A stretch of DNA of 64,000 nt from Trujillonella endophytica (GCF_900110555.1 NZ_FOEE01000003.1:62001-126000); one strand, 5' to 3'. Shown: positions 37,279 through 46,948, counted from the stretch's first letter. Notes: generated by a model from the letters alone, not told the origin. Translations and numbers: made by a program.

Positions 37279-38934
37279 ATGAGTGACTTCCCGTTCCTGC
37301 TGCTCATGATCGCGGTGCCCGCGGTCGGGGCGGCCGTCGTCGCGGCGCTCCCGAGGGGGCGCGACCTGCTGGCCAAGCAGATCTCCCTCGGCGTCAGCCT
37401 CGTGGTGCTGCTGCTGGCCGTCCTGGCCACCGTGGCGTTCGACGCCGGCGGCGACCGGTTCCAGCTGACCAGTTCGGTCTCCTGGATCGAGGACTTCGGG
37501 GTGTCCTTCGCCCTGGGCGTCGACGGCATCGCCCTGGTGATGCTGCTCCTGATCGGCGTCCTCGTGCCAGTGGTGATCGGGGCCTCGTGGGACGACGAGC
37601 CGGTCGGCACGCGGTCGATGACGGTGTTCTTCGCCTGGATCCTGCTGCTCGAGGCGCTGATGGTCGGGGTCTTCGCCGCGACCGACGTCTTCCTGTTCTA
37701 CGTCTTCTTCGAGGCGATGCTCGTCCCGATGTACTTCCTGATCGGCAGCTTCGGCGGTCCGCGACGGCAGTACGCGGCGGTCAAGTTCTTCCTGTACAGC
37801 CTGGTCGGCGGCCTGATCATGCTGGCCGCGGTGATCGGCCTGTACGTGGTCAGCGCGAACCAGGGCGAGGGCAGCTTCGCCTTCGAGGTGCTGAACGCCA
37901 TCGACATCGACCCCGACGTGCAGAAGCTGCTGTTCCTCGGCTTCTTCGTCGCGTTCGCGATCAAGGCGCCGCTGGTGCCCTTCCACACCTGGCTGCCCGA
38001 CGCCGGTGCCGAGGCCCCGGTCGGGGGAGCGGTGCTGCTGGTCGGCGTCCTGGACAAGGTGGGCACGTTCGGCTTCCTGCGCTACTGCCTGCCGCTGTTC
38101 CCCGACGCCTCGCGCGACTTCGCGCCGTACGTGCTCGCCCTCGCCGTCGCCGGGGTGCTGTACGCGGCGCTGCTGGCGATGGGGCAGAGCGACATGAAGC
38201 GGCTGGTGTCCTACACGTCGGTCGCCCACTTCGGGTTCATCGCGCTCGGGATCTTCGTGTTCACCACCGAGGCCGCCACCGGCGCGGTGCTCTACATGGT
38301 CAACCACGGCCTCGCGACCGGCCTGCTGTTCCTCGTGGTCGGCATGCTCATCGCCCGCGGCGGCTCCCGGCGCATCTCCGACTACGGCGGCGTGGCCGCG
38401 CAGGCCCCCGTGCTGGCCGGTGTCTTCCTCGTCGCCGGACTCGCCTCGCTGGCCCTGCCCGGCACCAACAGCTTCGTGAGCGAGTTCCTGGTGCTCGTCG
38501 GCTCCTACCCCAGCCGCCCGGTGTTCACGATCGTGGCCACCGTCGGCATCATCCTGGCCGCGCTCTACGTGCTGCTCATGTACCAGCGCACCATGCACGG
38601 CCCGGCCCGCGGGCTGATGGGCGGGCACGACCTGGCGACGCCGGACGGCGGGGAACCGGCCGGTCCCGCCGGGGACACCGGCGGCGCGACCGCCACCGCC
38701 ACGGTGACCGCCGCGCCCGCGACGGCCCGGCGGGTCCCCGACCTCAGCCGCCGGGAGATCGCCGTGGCGTCCCCCCTCGTGGCGCTGATCATCGTGCTCG
38801 GCGTCTACCCGCAGCCGCTGATCGACCTGATCGAGCCGGCCGTCGCCGCGACGATCTCCGACGTCGGCGGCGACCCGGGCGGCGCCGAGCCGCAGGCCGA
38901 CACCGACGCTGCCCGGACGGAGGCGGGGAACTGA
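37279..38934 (+). CDS. nuoM: NADH-quinone oxidoreductase subunit M
   Basis: The second antiporter-like subunit: 551 residues and about 14 helices. Signatures include FFEAMLVPMYFLIGSFGG (helix-5 Glu), KAPLVPFHTWLPDAGAEAP, and the Lys-containing DMKRLVSYTSVAHFGF. A Gly/Thr-rich cytosolic loop of ~40 residues is inserted before the last helix. The ATG has GGAGG upstream at 37269. The stop overlaps the nuoN ATG. Confidence 0.97.
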   Translation: MSDFPFLLLMIAVPAVGAAVVAALPRGRDLLAKQISLGVSLVVLLLAVLATVAFDAGGDRFQLTSSVSWIEDFGVSFALGVDGIALVMLLLIGVLVPVVIGASWDDEPVGTRSMTVFFAWILLLEALMVGVFAATDVFLFYVFFEAMLVPMYFLIGSFGGPRRQYAAVKFFLYSLVGGLIMLAAVIGLYVVSANQGEGSFAFEVLNAIDIDPDVQKLLFLGFFVAFAIKAPLVPFHTWLPDAGAEAPVGGAVLLVGVLDKVGTFGFLRYCLPLFPDASRDFAPYVLALAVAGVLYAALLAMGQSDMKRLVSYTSVAHFGFIALGIFVFTTEAATGAVLYMVNHGLATGLLFLVVGMLIARGGSRRISDYGGVAAQAPVLAGVFLVAGLASLALPGTNSFVSEFLVLVGSYPSRPVFTIVATVGIILAALYVLLMYQRTMHGPARGLMGGHDLATPDGGEPAGPAGDTGGATATATVTAAPATARRVPDLSRREIAVASPLVALIIVLGVYPQPLIDLIEPAVAATISDVGGDPGGAEPQADTDAARTEAGN

Positions 38935-40493
38935 TGATCGAGGCACCCGATCTCGACTACGCGGCCCTGGCGCCGCTGCTCTTCCTGTTCGGCGCGGCCT
39001 GCATCGGCGTGCTCGTCGAGGCGTTCGCGCGGCGCGAGGTCCGCCACCCGGTGCAGCTCGCCGTGGCGCTCGTCGGCACCGTGGGCGGCTTCCTCAGCGC
39101 GATCCTGCTGGCCAGCACCCGCGAGCTGTCCGGCGACGGCGCGGACGTGACCGCGGGCGATGCCCTGGCCGTCGACGGTGCCGGGATCTTCCTGCAGGCC
39201 ACCATCGCCGGCCTGGGCGCCCTGTCGATCCTGCTGTTCGCCGAGCGCGCGCTGGACCCGGCGCGGTCGTCGTTCGTCGCCGCGGCCGCCGTCCCTGCGG
39301 GCAGCCCGCGCGACCGGGAGCTGCTCACCTCCGAGCGGGTGCAGACCGAGGTCTACCCGCTGGCCACCTTCGCGCTCGGCGGGATGATGCTGTTCGTCGC
39401 GGCCAACGACCTGCTGGTCATGTTCGTCGCGCTCGAGGTGCTCAGCCTGCCGCTGTACCTGATGTGCGGCCTCGCCCGCCGCCGCCGGCTGCTCTCCCAG
39501 GAGGCGGCCGTCAAGTACTTCCTGCTGGGCGCCTTCGCCTCGGCCTTCTTCCTGTACGGCCTCGCCCTCGTCTACGGCGCCACCGGCAGCGTGCGGCTGT
39601 CCGCGGTCCAGGAGGCGGTGACCGACGGCGGCGGCGACACCCTGCTGGTCCTGGGGCTGGCGCTGCTGATCGTCGGGCTGATGTTCAAGGCCAGCGTCGC
39701 GCCGTTCCACACCTGGACGCCGGACGTCTACCAGGGCGCGCCCACCCCCGTCACCGCCTTCATGGCGGCCTGCACGAAGGTGGCCGCCTTCGGCGCCATC
39801 CTGCGGCTGCTCTACGTCGGCTTCGGCACCGACGAGTGGACGTGGCGGCCGCTGATCTACGGCATCGCGATCGTCTCGATGATCGTGGGCGCGGTGCTGG
39901 GCCTCACCCAGACCGACCTCAAGCGGATGCTGGCGTACTCCTCGATCGCGCACGCGGGTTTCCTGCTCACCGGTGTCCTCGGCTTCGACGCGACCGGCGA
40001 CAGCCCGGGCCTGTCGGCCACGATGTTCTACCTGCTGGTGTACGGGCTCACGACGATCGGCGCGTTCGCCGTCCTCACCATGATCCGGGACGGCGACGGC
40101 GAGGCCACCCACCTCTCCTCCTGGGCGGGGCTGGCGCAGCGGTCGCCGGTGATCGCCGCCGTCATGACGCTGTTCCTCCTGGCGCTGGCGGGGATCCCGC
40201 TCACGAGCGGCTTCACCGGGAAGTTCGCGGTGTTCCGTGCCGCCATCGACGACGGCGCCTGGCCGCTGGTCGTCGTGGCGCTCCTGACCAGCGCCGTGGC
40301 GGCGTTCTTCTACCTGCGGGTCGTCGTCCTCATGTACTTCTCCGAGCCGGCGCCCGACGGCCCGACGGTCGGCGTCCCCGGCCTGCCGACGACCATCGTG
40401 CTCGCGGTGACGGCCGCGGCGACCCTGGTACTGGGGGTCGTGCCCGGGTCGGTGCTCGACCTCGCAGGCCAGGCGGCTAATCTCGTCGGCTGA
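38934..40493 (+). CDS. nuoN: NADH-quinone oxidoreductase subunit N
   Basis: The third antiporter-like subunit: 519 residues and about 14 helices. Signatures include FVALEVLSLPLYLMCGL (helix-5 Glu), FKASVAPFHTWTPDVYQGAP and TDLKRMLAYSSIAHAGF. The ATG at 38934 overlaps the nuoM stop. The stop in turn overlaps the polyprenyl synthase ATG, so quinone-tail synthesis is tied to the end of the complex I operon. Confidence 0.97.
   Translation: MIEAPDLDYAALAPLLFLFGAACIGVLVEAFARREVRHPVQLAVALVGTVGGFLSAILLASTRELSGDGADVTAGDALAVDGAGIFLQATIAGLGALSILLFAERALDPARSSFVAAAAVPAGSPRDRELLTSERVQTEVYPLATFALGGMMLFVAANDLLVMFVALEVLSLPLYLMCGLARRRRLLSQEAAVKYFLLGAFASAFFLYGLALVYGATGSVRLSAVQEAVTDGGGDTLLVLGLALLIVGLMFKASVAPFHTWTPDVYQGAPTPVTAFMAACTKVAAFGAILRLLYVGFGTDEWTWRPLIYGIAIVSMIVGAVLGLTQTDLKRMLAYSSIAHAGFLLTGVLGFDATGDSPGLSATMFYLLVYGLTTIGAFAVLTMIRDGDGEATHLSSWAGLAQRSPVIAAVMTLFLLALAGIPLTSGFTGKFAVFRAAIDDGAWPLVVVALLTSAVAAFFYLRVVVLMYFSEPAPDGPTVGVPGLPTTIVLAVTAAATLVLGVVPGSVLDLAGQAANLVG
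40478..40483 (+). promoter_or_regulatory. Possible internal -10 hexamer for the polyprenyl synthase
   Basis: TAATCT inside the last codons of nuoN, nine bases before the next ATG. It is a close match to the -10 consensus and could give a near-leaderless transcript independent of nuo. Confidence 0.35.
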
Positions 40494-41551
40494 TGACCGG
40501 AGCCCGCGCCGCAGTCGACGCAACGCCATCCGTCCAGGCCTGGCACCGCGCGTCCACCCCGGCGTCCACGATCGGTGCCTGGCTCCCCGAGGGCGCCCTC
40601 GGGGACTCCCTCGCGGAGGGGCTGGCCGGCGTGGAGACGGCGCTGACGGCGTCGGTCGACAGCCCGCATCCCTTCGTGCGGGAGGCGGCCGGACACCTCA
40701 TGGCCGCCGGCGGCAAGCGGTTCCGGCCCATGCTGGCGCTGCTGGCCGCGCAGCTCGGAGACCCGGCGGCGCCCGAGGTGACGGCGTCGGCGGTGGTCTG
40801 CGAGCTGACCCACCTGGCGACGCTGTACCACGACGACGTCATGGACGAGGCCCCCGTCCGCCGCGGTGCCCCGAGCGCCAACACCCGCTGGACCAACAGC
40901 GTCGCGATCCTCACCGGCGACTTCCTGTTCGCCCGCGCCTCCGACCTCCTGGCCGGCCTGGGCCCGGAGGCGGTCCGCGTGCAGGCGCGCACCTTCGAGC
41001 GGCTGGTCACCGGTCAGATCCGGGAGACCGTCGGCCCCGCGCCCGGCGACGACCCCGTCGACCACTATCTCGAGGTGCTGGCCGACAAGACCGGCTCCCT
41101 GGTGGCCACCGCCGCCCGGTTCGGCGCCACGTTCGCCGGGGTCGACGCCGCGCTCGTCGAGGCGCTCACGGAGTTCGGCGAGGAGGTGGGCGTCGCCTTC
41201 CAGATCTCCGACGACCTCCTCGACATCGTCAGCGAGGCCGGCACCTCCGGGAAGTCGCCGGGCACCGATCTGCGGGAGGGCATCGCCACCCTGCCGGTGC
41301 TGTTCGTGCTCGCCGGGGACGACCCCGCCGAGGCGCGGCTGCGCGAGCTGGTCGCCGCGCCGGTGACCGACGACGCCGAGCACGCCGAGGCCCTGGGCCT
41401 CCTGCGGTCCTCGGCGTCGCTGGAGCGCGCCACGGCGGTCCTGCGGGAGTACGCGGATCGGGCCCGCGAGCGCCTGGCGGAGGTGCCGCCCGGTGACGTC
41501 CGCGAGGCGCTGTCCGCGCTCTGCGACTACGTCGTGACCCGCACCAGCTGA
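40493..41551 (+). CDS. Polyprenyl diphosphate synthase (likely for the menaquinone side chain)
   Basis: A trans-prenyltransferase of 352 residues. The first Asp-rich motif is LYHDDVMDEAPVRRG, the second FQISDDLLDIV; GGKRFRPML near residue 75 and ANTRWTN, GDFLFARA are also typical. Long-chain synthases of this type (HepT, GrcC) make the C40-C45 tail used by MenA. The chain length cannot be read from sequence. The ATG overlaps the nuoN stop. The position directly behind nuoN is common in actinobacteria. Confidence 0.93.
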   Translation: MTGARAAVDATPSVQAWHRASTPASTIGAWLPEGALGDSLAEGLAGVETALTASVDSPHPFVREAAGHLMAAGGKRFRPMLALLAAQLGDPAAPEVTASAVVCELTHLATLYHDDVMDEAPVRRGAPSANTRWTNSVAILTGDFLFARASDLLAGLGPEAVRVQARTFERLVTGQIRETVGPAPGDDPVDHYLEVLADKTGSLVATAARFGATFAGVDAALVEALTEFGEEVGVAFQISDDLLDIVSEAGTSGKSPGTDLREGIATLPVLFVLAGDDPAEARLRELVAAPVTDDAEHAEALGLLRSSASLERATAVLREYADRARERLAEVPPGDVREALSALCDYVVTRTS

Positions 41552-41559
41552 GTGACCCC

Positions 41560-42759
41560 GTGCCCCCCACCGCGCGCGCGTCGGCGGCGGGGGTGCTGAT
41601 GCTGGCGCTGCTCGCCGCCTGCACGGGCGGGGGCGACGACGCCCCCGCGGCCGCCCGTCCGCCGGAGGGGGCGCCCGCGCTGGAGGTCACCGTCGTGCTC
41701 GACGGGCTCGACCACCCGTGGGACGTCGCCCAGGCGCCCGACGGCACCCTCCTGGTCGACGAGCGGGCCGGCGGGCTGACCGCCGTCCTGCCCGACGGCA
41801 CCGTCCGGGAGGTGGCCGCCGACTTCGGGGACCTCTTCGCCGAGGGCGAGACCGGCCTGATGGGGCTGGCGCTGGACCCGGCGTTCGGCCGGGCGCCGGA
41901 TCCGGCATCGGGGGAGAGCCGCCGCTTCTACACCTGCCAGGGCGCGCGGGACGGCACCGCGGCCGGCATCGAGGTCGTCGCGTGGACCATGGCCGAGGAC
42001 TGGTCGACGGCCACGCGGGTGGCCGATCCCCTGATCGGCGGCATCCCGGCGAACGAGCGGTCGGGCCGGCACGGCGGCTGCCGCCTCGCGTTCGCCGCCG
42101 ACGGCGCGCTGCTGGTGGGCACCGGCGACAACGCCGTCGGCACCAATCCGCAGGACCTGACCACCCTGGCCGGCAAGGTGCTACGGGCCGATCCGGCGAC
42201 CGGCGCGGCCCTGCCCGACAACCCCTTCGTCGGCTCCGGTGACGGCGCGCAGGACCTGATCTGGACCTTCGGGCACCGCAACGTCCAGGGGCTCGCGCTG
42301 CGTCCCGGCAGCGGGCAGGTGTTCTCGGTCGAGCACGGCCCCGACCGCGACGACGAGGTCAACCTCCTGCGGCCGGGAGCCAACTACGGCTGGGACCCGG
42401 ACGGCGGCGGCAGCTACGACGAGACCGTCCCCATGACCGACCCGGACCTCCCCGGCGCCGTCGGCGCGGTGTGGAGCTCCGGGCGCCCGACGATCGCCAC
42501 CTCCGGCGGCACGTTCCTGACCGGCGGCCGCTGGGGTGCCTACGAGGGGCTGCTGGTCGTCGGAGTCCAGAAGGACACCGGCCTGCTGGCGCTACGGCTG
42601 GACGCGGACGGTGTCCTGGTGGATCAGTTCCGCGTCCCCGAGCTCGAGGACGTCCACGGGCGGCTCCGCAGCCCGCGGCTGGGCACCGACGGCGCCCTCT
42701 ACGTGACCACCGACAACGGCGGCGGCGACGACGTGCTCCTCCGCGTGACCGCGGCGTAG
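41560..42759 (+). CDS. PQQ-dependent sugar dehydrogenase-like lipoprotein (glucose/sorbosone dehydrogenase family)
   Basis: A 399-residue exported six-bladed beta-propeller of the soluble glucose dehydrogenase family. The lipoprotein signal has lipobox LLAAC near residue 21, followed by a Gly/Asp-rich linker. Family motifs are DGLDHPWDVAQAPDGTLLV, GLMGLALDPAF, GHRNVQGLALRPGSGQVFSVEHGP (in part) and NYGWDPDGG. It probably oxidises a sugar outside the membrane if PQQ is available; some family members act on other ligands, and no PQQ genes are in view. The GTG start is eight bases after the synthase stop. Confidence 0.87.
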   Translation: MPPTARASAAGVLMLALLAACTGGGDDAPAAARPPEGAPALEVTVVLDGLDHPWDVAQAPDGTLLVDERAGGLTAVLPDGTVREVAADFGDLFAEGETGLMGLALDPAFGRAPDPASGESRRFYTCQGARDGTAAGIEVVAWTMAEDWSTATRVADPLIGGIPANERSGRHGGCRLAFAADGALLVGTGDNAVGTNPQDLTTLAGKVLRADPATGAALPDNPFVGSGDGAQDLIWTFGHRNVQGLALRPGSGQVFSVEHGPDRDDEVNLLRPGANYGWDPDGGGSYDETVPMTDPDLPGAVGAVWSSGRPTIATSGGTFLTGGRWGAYEGLLVVGVQKDTGLLALRLDADGVLVDQFRVPELEDVHGRLRSPRLGTDGALYVTTDNGGGDDVLLRVTAA

Positions 42760-42764
42760 GAACG

Positions 42765-42803
42765 CCGCAGGGCCCGCCCCCCAGCGGGAGACGGGCCCTG
42801 CGG
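42765..42803. terminator. Bidirectional terminator between sugar dehydrogenase and korB
   Basis: A perfect 12-bp stem (42765-42776 with 42792-42803) and a 15-base loop, sited between the two convergent stop codons. It could serve both strands. Confidence 0.75.
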
Positions 42804-42815
42804 GACGGTCCGCCC

Positions 42816-43907
42816 TCAGGCGGAGATGGTCCAGGTGTCGTTGCCGGCCAGCAGCGCGTCGAGGTCGGCGGACCCCTCCGCCGCGGCGACGTCGAGCTGC
42901 TCGGCCATCATCGCGTCGTAGGTCGGCTTCTGCACCGAGCGGAAGACGCCCATCGGCGTGTAGCGCAGGTCCTGGCTCGAGAGCCGGGACAGCGCGAACG
43001 CGTACGCCGGGTCGGCCCGGTGCGCGTCGTGGACGACGATCTCCTCGGGCCGGACCTGGTTGGTCTCGGCGATCCGCAGACCACCGACGTCGTCGCGGAC
43101 GACGCAGGCGGCACCCTCGGGCCCGAAGACCAGCGGCTCGCCGTGGACCAGCGGGATCGACCACTGCACGCCGGTAGTCGGGTCCTTGAGCAGGTCGAAC
43201 GCGCCGTCGTTGAAGATGTTGCAGTTCTGGTAGATCTCCACCAGCGCGGTGCCCTGGTGCTCGGCCGCCTGCCGCAGCACGTCGGTGAGCCCCTTGCGGT
43301 CGGAGTCCATCGCCCGGCCGACGAAGGTCGCCTCCGCGCCGAGGGCCAGCGAGACCGGGTTGAACGGGTGGTCCAGCGAGCCCATCGGGGTGGACTTGGT
43401 GACCTTCCCGACCTCCGAGGTCGGCGAGTACTGGCCCTTGGTCAGCCCGTAGATCCGGTTGTTGAACAGCAGGATCGTGATGTTGACGTTGCGGCGCAGC
43501 GCGTGGATGAGGTGGTTGCCGCCGATCGACAGCGAGTCGCCGTCGCCGGTCACGACCCACACCGACAGGTCGGGACGGGAGGCGGCCAGGCCGGTGGCGA
43601 TCGCCGGCGCGCGGCCGTGGATCGAGTGCATCCCGTAGGTGTTCATGTAGTACGGGAACCGCGAGGAGCAGCCGATCCCGGACACGATCACCATGTCCTC
43701 GCGGGCGATGCCGAGCGAGGGCAGGAAGCTCTGGACCGCGTTGAGGATGACGTAGTCACCGCACCCGGGGCACCAGCGCACCTCCTGGTCGGTCTTGAAG
43801 TCCTTCGCCTTGAGGGCGGTCTGCTTCTCGCCCTGCGACGCCACCGAGGAGGTGATGGCGTCGGCGATCGGACCCTCGAGGGGCATGCCGAGGTCGATGG
43901 TGCTCAT
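42816..43907 (-). CDS. korB: 2-oxoacid:ferredoxin oxidoreductase subunit beta
   Basis: The thiamine diphosphate-binding subunit, 363 residues. Iron-sulphur/TPP signatures: RWCPGCGDYVIL, SGIGCSSRFPYYMNTYG, HGRAPAIATGL, VVTGDGDSLSIGGNH. With KorA it oxidises a 2-oxoacid, most likely 2-oxoglutarate, to the acyl-CoA with ferredoxin as acceptor. In mycobacteria the KorAB pair supports a CoA-dependent TCA variant. The ATG at 43907 overlaps the korA stop. Confidence 0.94.
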   Translation of the reverse strand: MSTIDLGMPLEGPIADAITSSVASQGEKQTALKAKDFKTDQEVRWCPGCGDYVILNAVQSFLPSLGIAREDMVIVSGIGCSSRFPYYMNTYGMHSIHGRAPAIATGLAASRPDLSVWVVTGDGDSLSIGGNHLIHALRRNVNITILLFNNRIYGLTKGQYSPTSEVGKVTKSTPMGSLDHPFNPVSLALGAEATFVGRAMDSDRKGLTDVLRQAAEHQGTALVEIYQNCNIFNDGAFDLLKDPTTGVQWSIPLVHGEPLVFGPEGAACVVRDDVGGLRIAETNQVRPEEIVVHDAHRADPAYAFALSRLSSQDLRYTPMGVFRSVQKPTYDAMMAEQLDVAAAEGSADLDALLAGNDTWTISA

Positions 43908-45853
43908 TCCGCGCCTCCGGTGGGGTCCGCGGCGAGTTCTGCGCCGCTGGTGGAGTCGATGACGTCCTGCAGCACGGCGGCGAGCTCGGCGGCCCGGAAG
44001 GGCAGCCCCCGCACCTGCGTGTGGCTCTGGACGTCGACGAGGTACTTCGCCCGCAGCAGCAGCGCGAGCTGGCCGAGGTTCATCTCCGGGCAGACCACCC
44101 GGTCGTAGCGCCGCAGGACCTCGCCCAGATCGGCCGGGAACGGGTTGAGGTGACGCAGGTGGATCTGCGCCACCTTGCGGCCGGAGCGGCGGACCCGCCG
44201 GCAGCCGGCACCGATGGGCCCGTACGTGGAACCCCAGCCGATCACGGCCACCCGGGCGTCGCCGTCCGGGTCGTCGACCTCGGTGGCGGGGATCGACGCG
44301 GCGATGCCGTCGATCTTCGCCTGCCGGGTGCGGACCATGAAGTCGTGGTTCTCCGGGTCGTAGGAGATGTTGCCGGTCCCGTCGGCCTTCTCCAGCCCAC
44401 CCACGCGGTGCTGCATGCCCGCCGTCCCCGGGATCGCCCACGGGCGGGCGAGGGTCTCCGGGTTGCGCAGGTAGGGCAGGAACTCGCCGTCGGCACCGTT
44501 GGGCTCGGTCGCGAAACCGACCGCCCCGGTGAGGTCCGGGAGGTCCGCGCCGGCCGGCACCGCCCACGGCTCGGAGCCGTTGGCCAGGTAGCCGTCGGAC
44601 AGCAGGATCACCGGCGTCCGGTAGGTGAGCGCGATGCGCGCGGCCTCGATGGCGGCGTCGAAGCAGTCACCGGGGGAGCGTGGCGCGATCACCGGCAGCG
44701 GCGCCTCGCCGTTGCGCCCGAACATCGACTGCAGCAGGTCCGACTGCTCGGTCTTGGTGGGCAGGCCGGTCGAGGGCCCGCCGCGCTGCACGTCGACGAC
44801 GATCAGCGGCAGCTCGATCATCACCGCCAGGGCGATCGCCTCGGACTTCAGCGAGACACCCGGCCCGGACGTCGTCGTGATGCCGAGCGCGCCGCCGAAG
44901 GATGCGCCGATCGCCGACGCCACGCCGGCGATCTCGTCCTCGGCCTGGAACGTCCGGATGCCGAAGGCCTTGTGCTTGGACAGCTCGTGCAGGATGTCCG
45001 ACGCCGGCGTGATCGGGTAGGCGCCGAGGAAGATCGGCAGCCCGGAGCGCTGGCCGGCCGCCACGAGGCCCAGCGACAGCGCCTGGTTGCCGGAGATGTT
45101 GCGGTACTTCCCCGGGGCCATCGGGGCCGGCTTGATCTCGTAGGAGACCGCGAACGCCTCGGTGGTCTCGCCGTAGTTGTAGCCCGCGCGGAAGGCCGCG
45201 ATGTTGGCCGCCGCGATGTCGGGCTTGCGGCGGAACTGGCGCTCGAGGAAGCGGACCGTGCCCTCGGTCGGGCGGTGGTACATCCACGACAGCAGCCCGA
45301 GCGTGAACATGTTCTTGCTCCGCTCGGCCTCCTTCTTGCCCAGGCCGGAGTGGGCGAGCGCCTCCAGCGTCATGCTGGTCAGCGGCACGGCGACGGTCTG
45401 CCAGCCCTCCAGCGACCCGTCCTCGAGCGGGTTGGCCGCGTAGCCGACCTTCGCCAGGTTGCGCGAGGTGAACTCGTCGGAGTCGACGATCAGCAGCCCG
45501 CCGCCGGGAAGGTCGGCGAGGTTGGCCTTCAGCGCCGCCGGGTTCATCGCCACGAGGACGTCGGGGGCGTCGCCCGGCGTCATGATGTCGTGGTCGGCGA
45601 AGTGCAGCTGGAAGCTGCTGACCCCCGGCAGGGTCCCCGTAGGTGCCCGGATCTCCGCGGGGAAGTTGGGCAGCGTCGACAGGTCGTTGCCGAAGGACGC
45701 GGTCTCGCTCGTGAACCGGTTTCCGGTCAGCTGCATGCCGTCGCCGGAGTCACCGGCGAGCCGGATCACCACGCGGTCGAGCTCGACGACGCTCTTCACG
45801 AGGCCACCAGGCGCAGAGCTGCCCGCCGTCACGGCCGGGTCGGTCGCAGTCAT
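43904..45853 (-). CDS. korA: 2-oxoacid:acceptor oxidoreductase subunit alpha (gamma-alpha fusion)
   Basis: A 649-residue fused subunit. The N-terminal gamma domain has RLAGDSGDGMQLTG; the central pyrimidine-binding alpha domain has FLGAYPITPASDI, TFQAEDEIAGVASAIGA and TTSGPGVSLKSEA; the C-terminal transketolase-like domain ends near VCPEMNLGQLALLLRAKY. The ATG at 45853 has GGAGGT nine bases upstream on the minus strand. An in-frame extension to 45919 would swallow that site and was rejected. It forms an operon with korB. Confidence 0.94.
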   Translation of the reverse strand: MTATDPAVTAGSSAPGGLVKSVVELDRVVIRLAGDSGDGMQLTGNRFTSETASFGNDLSTLPNFPAEIRAPTGTLPGVSSFQLHFADHDIMTPGDAPDVLVAMNPAALKANLADLPGGGLLIVDSDEFTSRNLAKVGYAANPLEDGSLEGWQTVAVPLTSMTLEALAHSGLGKKEAERSKNMFTLGLLSWMYHRPTEGTVRFLERQFRRKPDIAAANIAAFRAGYNYGETTEAFAVSYEIKPAPMAPGKYRNISGNQALSLGLVAAGQRSGLPIFLGAYPITPASDILHELSKHKAFGIRTFQAEDEIAGVASAIGASFGGALGITTTSGPGVSLKSEAIALAVMIELPLIVVDVQRGGPSTGLPTKTEQSDLLQSMFGRNGEAPLPVIAPRSPGDCFDAAIEAARIALTYRTPVILLSDGYLANGSEPWAVPAGADLPDLTGAVGFATEPNGADGEFLPYLRNPETLARPWAIPGTAGMQHRVGGLEKADGTGNISYDPENHDFMVRTRQAKIDGIAASIPATEVDDPDGDARVAVIGWGSTYGPIGAGCRRVRRSGRKVAQIHLRHLNPFPADLGEVLRRYDRVVCPEMNLGQLALLLRAKYLVDVQSHTQVRGLPFRAAELAAVLQDVIDSTSGAELAADPTGGAE

Positions 45854-45876
45854 CAGTGCATTACCTCCACCGGGCG

Positions 45877-45882
45877 AGGTTA
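45877..45882 (-). promoter_or_regulatory. korA -10 hexamer
   Basis: TAACCT on the minus strand, 23 bases before the korA ATG, leaving a short leader that holds the GGAGGT ribosome-binding site. Confidence 0.45.
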
Positions 45883-45909
45883 CGTGGGTGTGACGAACCA
45901 GTGCTGTGG

Positions 45910-45945
45910 GATCGCACACTCGGGGGAACGTGAGGGTGTGCGATC
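45910..45945. promoter_or_regulatory. 10-bp inverted repeat in the korA-htpX intergenic region
   Basis: GATCGCACAC (45910-45919) and its exact complement GTGTGCGATC (45936-45945), 16 bases apart, lie upstream of both divergent genes. This could be an operator pair. It is far from both stop codons, so it is not a terminator. Confidence 0.5.
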
Positions 45946-46075
45946 GCCCGCCGTCGGACGTCGTGGCCGCGGCTCCCGCGCATCAGAAACCCCTCGGCCC
46001 GCGGTCCATCGTGCCGTGGCGCAACCGGTCCGGGGGCGTGGGGAACGGCGCCCCCCGGAGCCGCGTTGACCGGGC

Positions 46076-46948
46076 GTGCACCGCTGGACCAACGCCGTGA
46101 AGACGGCCCTGCTGCTGGGCCTGATGGGCGGGCTCATCCTCGCGGCGGGTGCGCTCATCGGCGGCCGGGGCGGGCTCGCCGTCGCCCTGGTGGTCGCGCT
46201 GGCCGTCAACGGGTTCGCGTACTTCAACTCCGACAAGCTCGCGCTGCGGGCGATGCGGGCGTTCCCCGTCACCGAGACCCAGGCCCCGCAGCTGTACGCG
46301 ATGGTGCGCGACCTGGCGACCGAGGCGCGCCAGCCCATGCCCCGGCTGTACGTCAGCCCGACCGAGCAGCCGAACGCCTTCGCCACCGGCCGCAATCCGC
46401 GCCGGGCCGCCGTGTGCTGCACCCAGGGCATCCTCGAGCTGCTCGACCGCCGCGAGCTGCGCGGCGTCCTGGCCCACGAGCTGTCCCACGTCTACAACCG
46501 CGACATCCTGATCAGCTCGGTGGCGGCCGCGATGGCCACGGTGATCACCTACCTGGCGCACATGGCGATGTTCGCCTCCCTGTTCGGCGGCCGGGCCGGC
46601 GACGACCGCGGGGGTGGCAACGCGCTCGGCGCCCTCCTGCTGGTCGTCCTCGGCCCGGTGGCCGCCGGACTGGTGCAGCTGGCGGTCAGCCGCAGCCGCG
46701 AGTACCAGGCCGACGCCACGGGCGCGCAGCTGTCGGGCGACCCGCTCGCGCTCGCGTCGGCGCTGCGCAAGATCGAACGCGGGGCGGGCGCCCGGCCACT
46801 GCCGCAGGAGGACCGGCTGGTCGCCCAGAGCCACCTGATGATCGCCAACCCGTTCCGCGGCCGGGGGCTGGCCACGTGGTTCGCCACCCATCCGCCGATG
46901 GCCGAGCGCATCGCCCGGCTGGAGCAGATGGCCGTGGACCGGTCCTAG
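46076..46948 (+). CDS. htpX: Zinc metalloprotease HtpX
   Basis: A membrane M48 protease for quality control of membrane proteins. It has 290 residues with two N-terminal helices ([36 protein letters not shown]), the zinc motif HELSH at residues 134-138, two more hydrophobic segments, and the third ligand in [26 protein letters not shown] is typical of HtpX. The GTG at 46076 gives the standard length. It is divergent from korA across a 222-base gap. Confidence 0.95.
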   Translation: MHRWTNAVKTALLLGLMGGLILAAGALIGGRGGLAVALVVALAVNGFAYFNSDKLALRAMRAFPVTETQAPQLYAMVRDLATEARQPMPRLYVSPTEQPNAFATGRNPRRAAVCCTQGILELLDRRELRGVLAHELSHVYNRDILISSVAAAMATVITYLAHMAMFASLFGGRAGDDRGGGNALGALLLVVLGPVAAGLVQLAVSRSREYQADATGAQLSGDPLALASALRKIERGAGARPLPQEDRLVAQSHLMIANPFRGRGLATWFATHPPMAERIARLEQMAVDRS

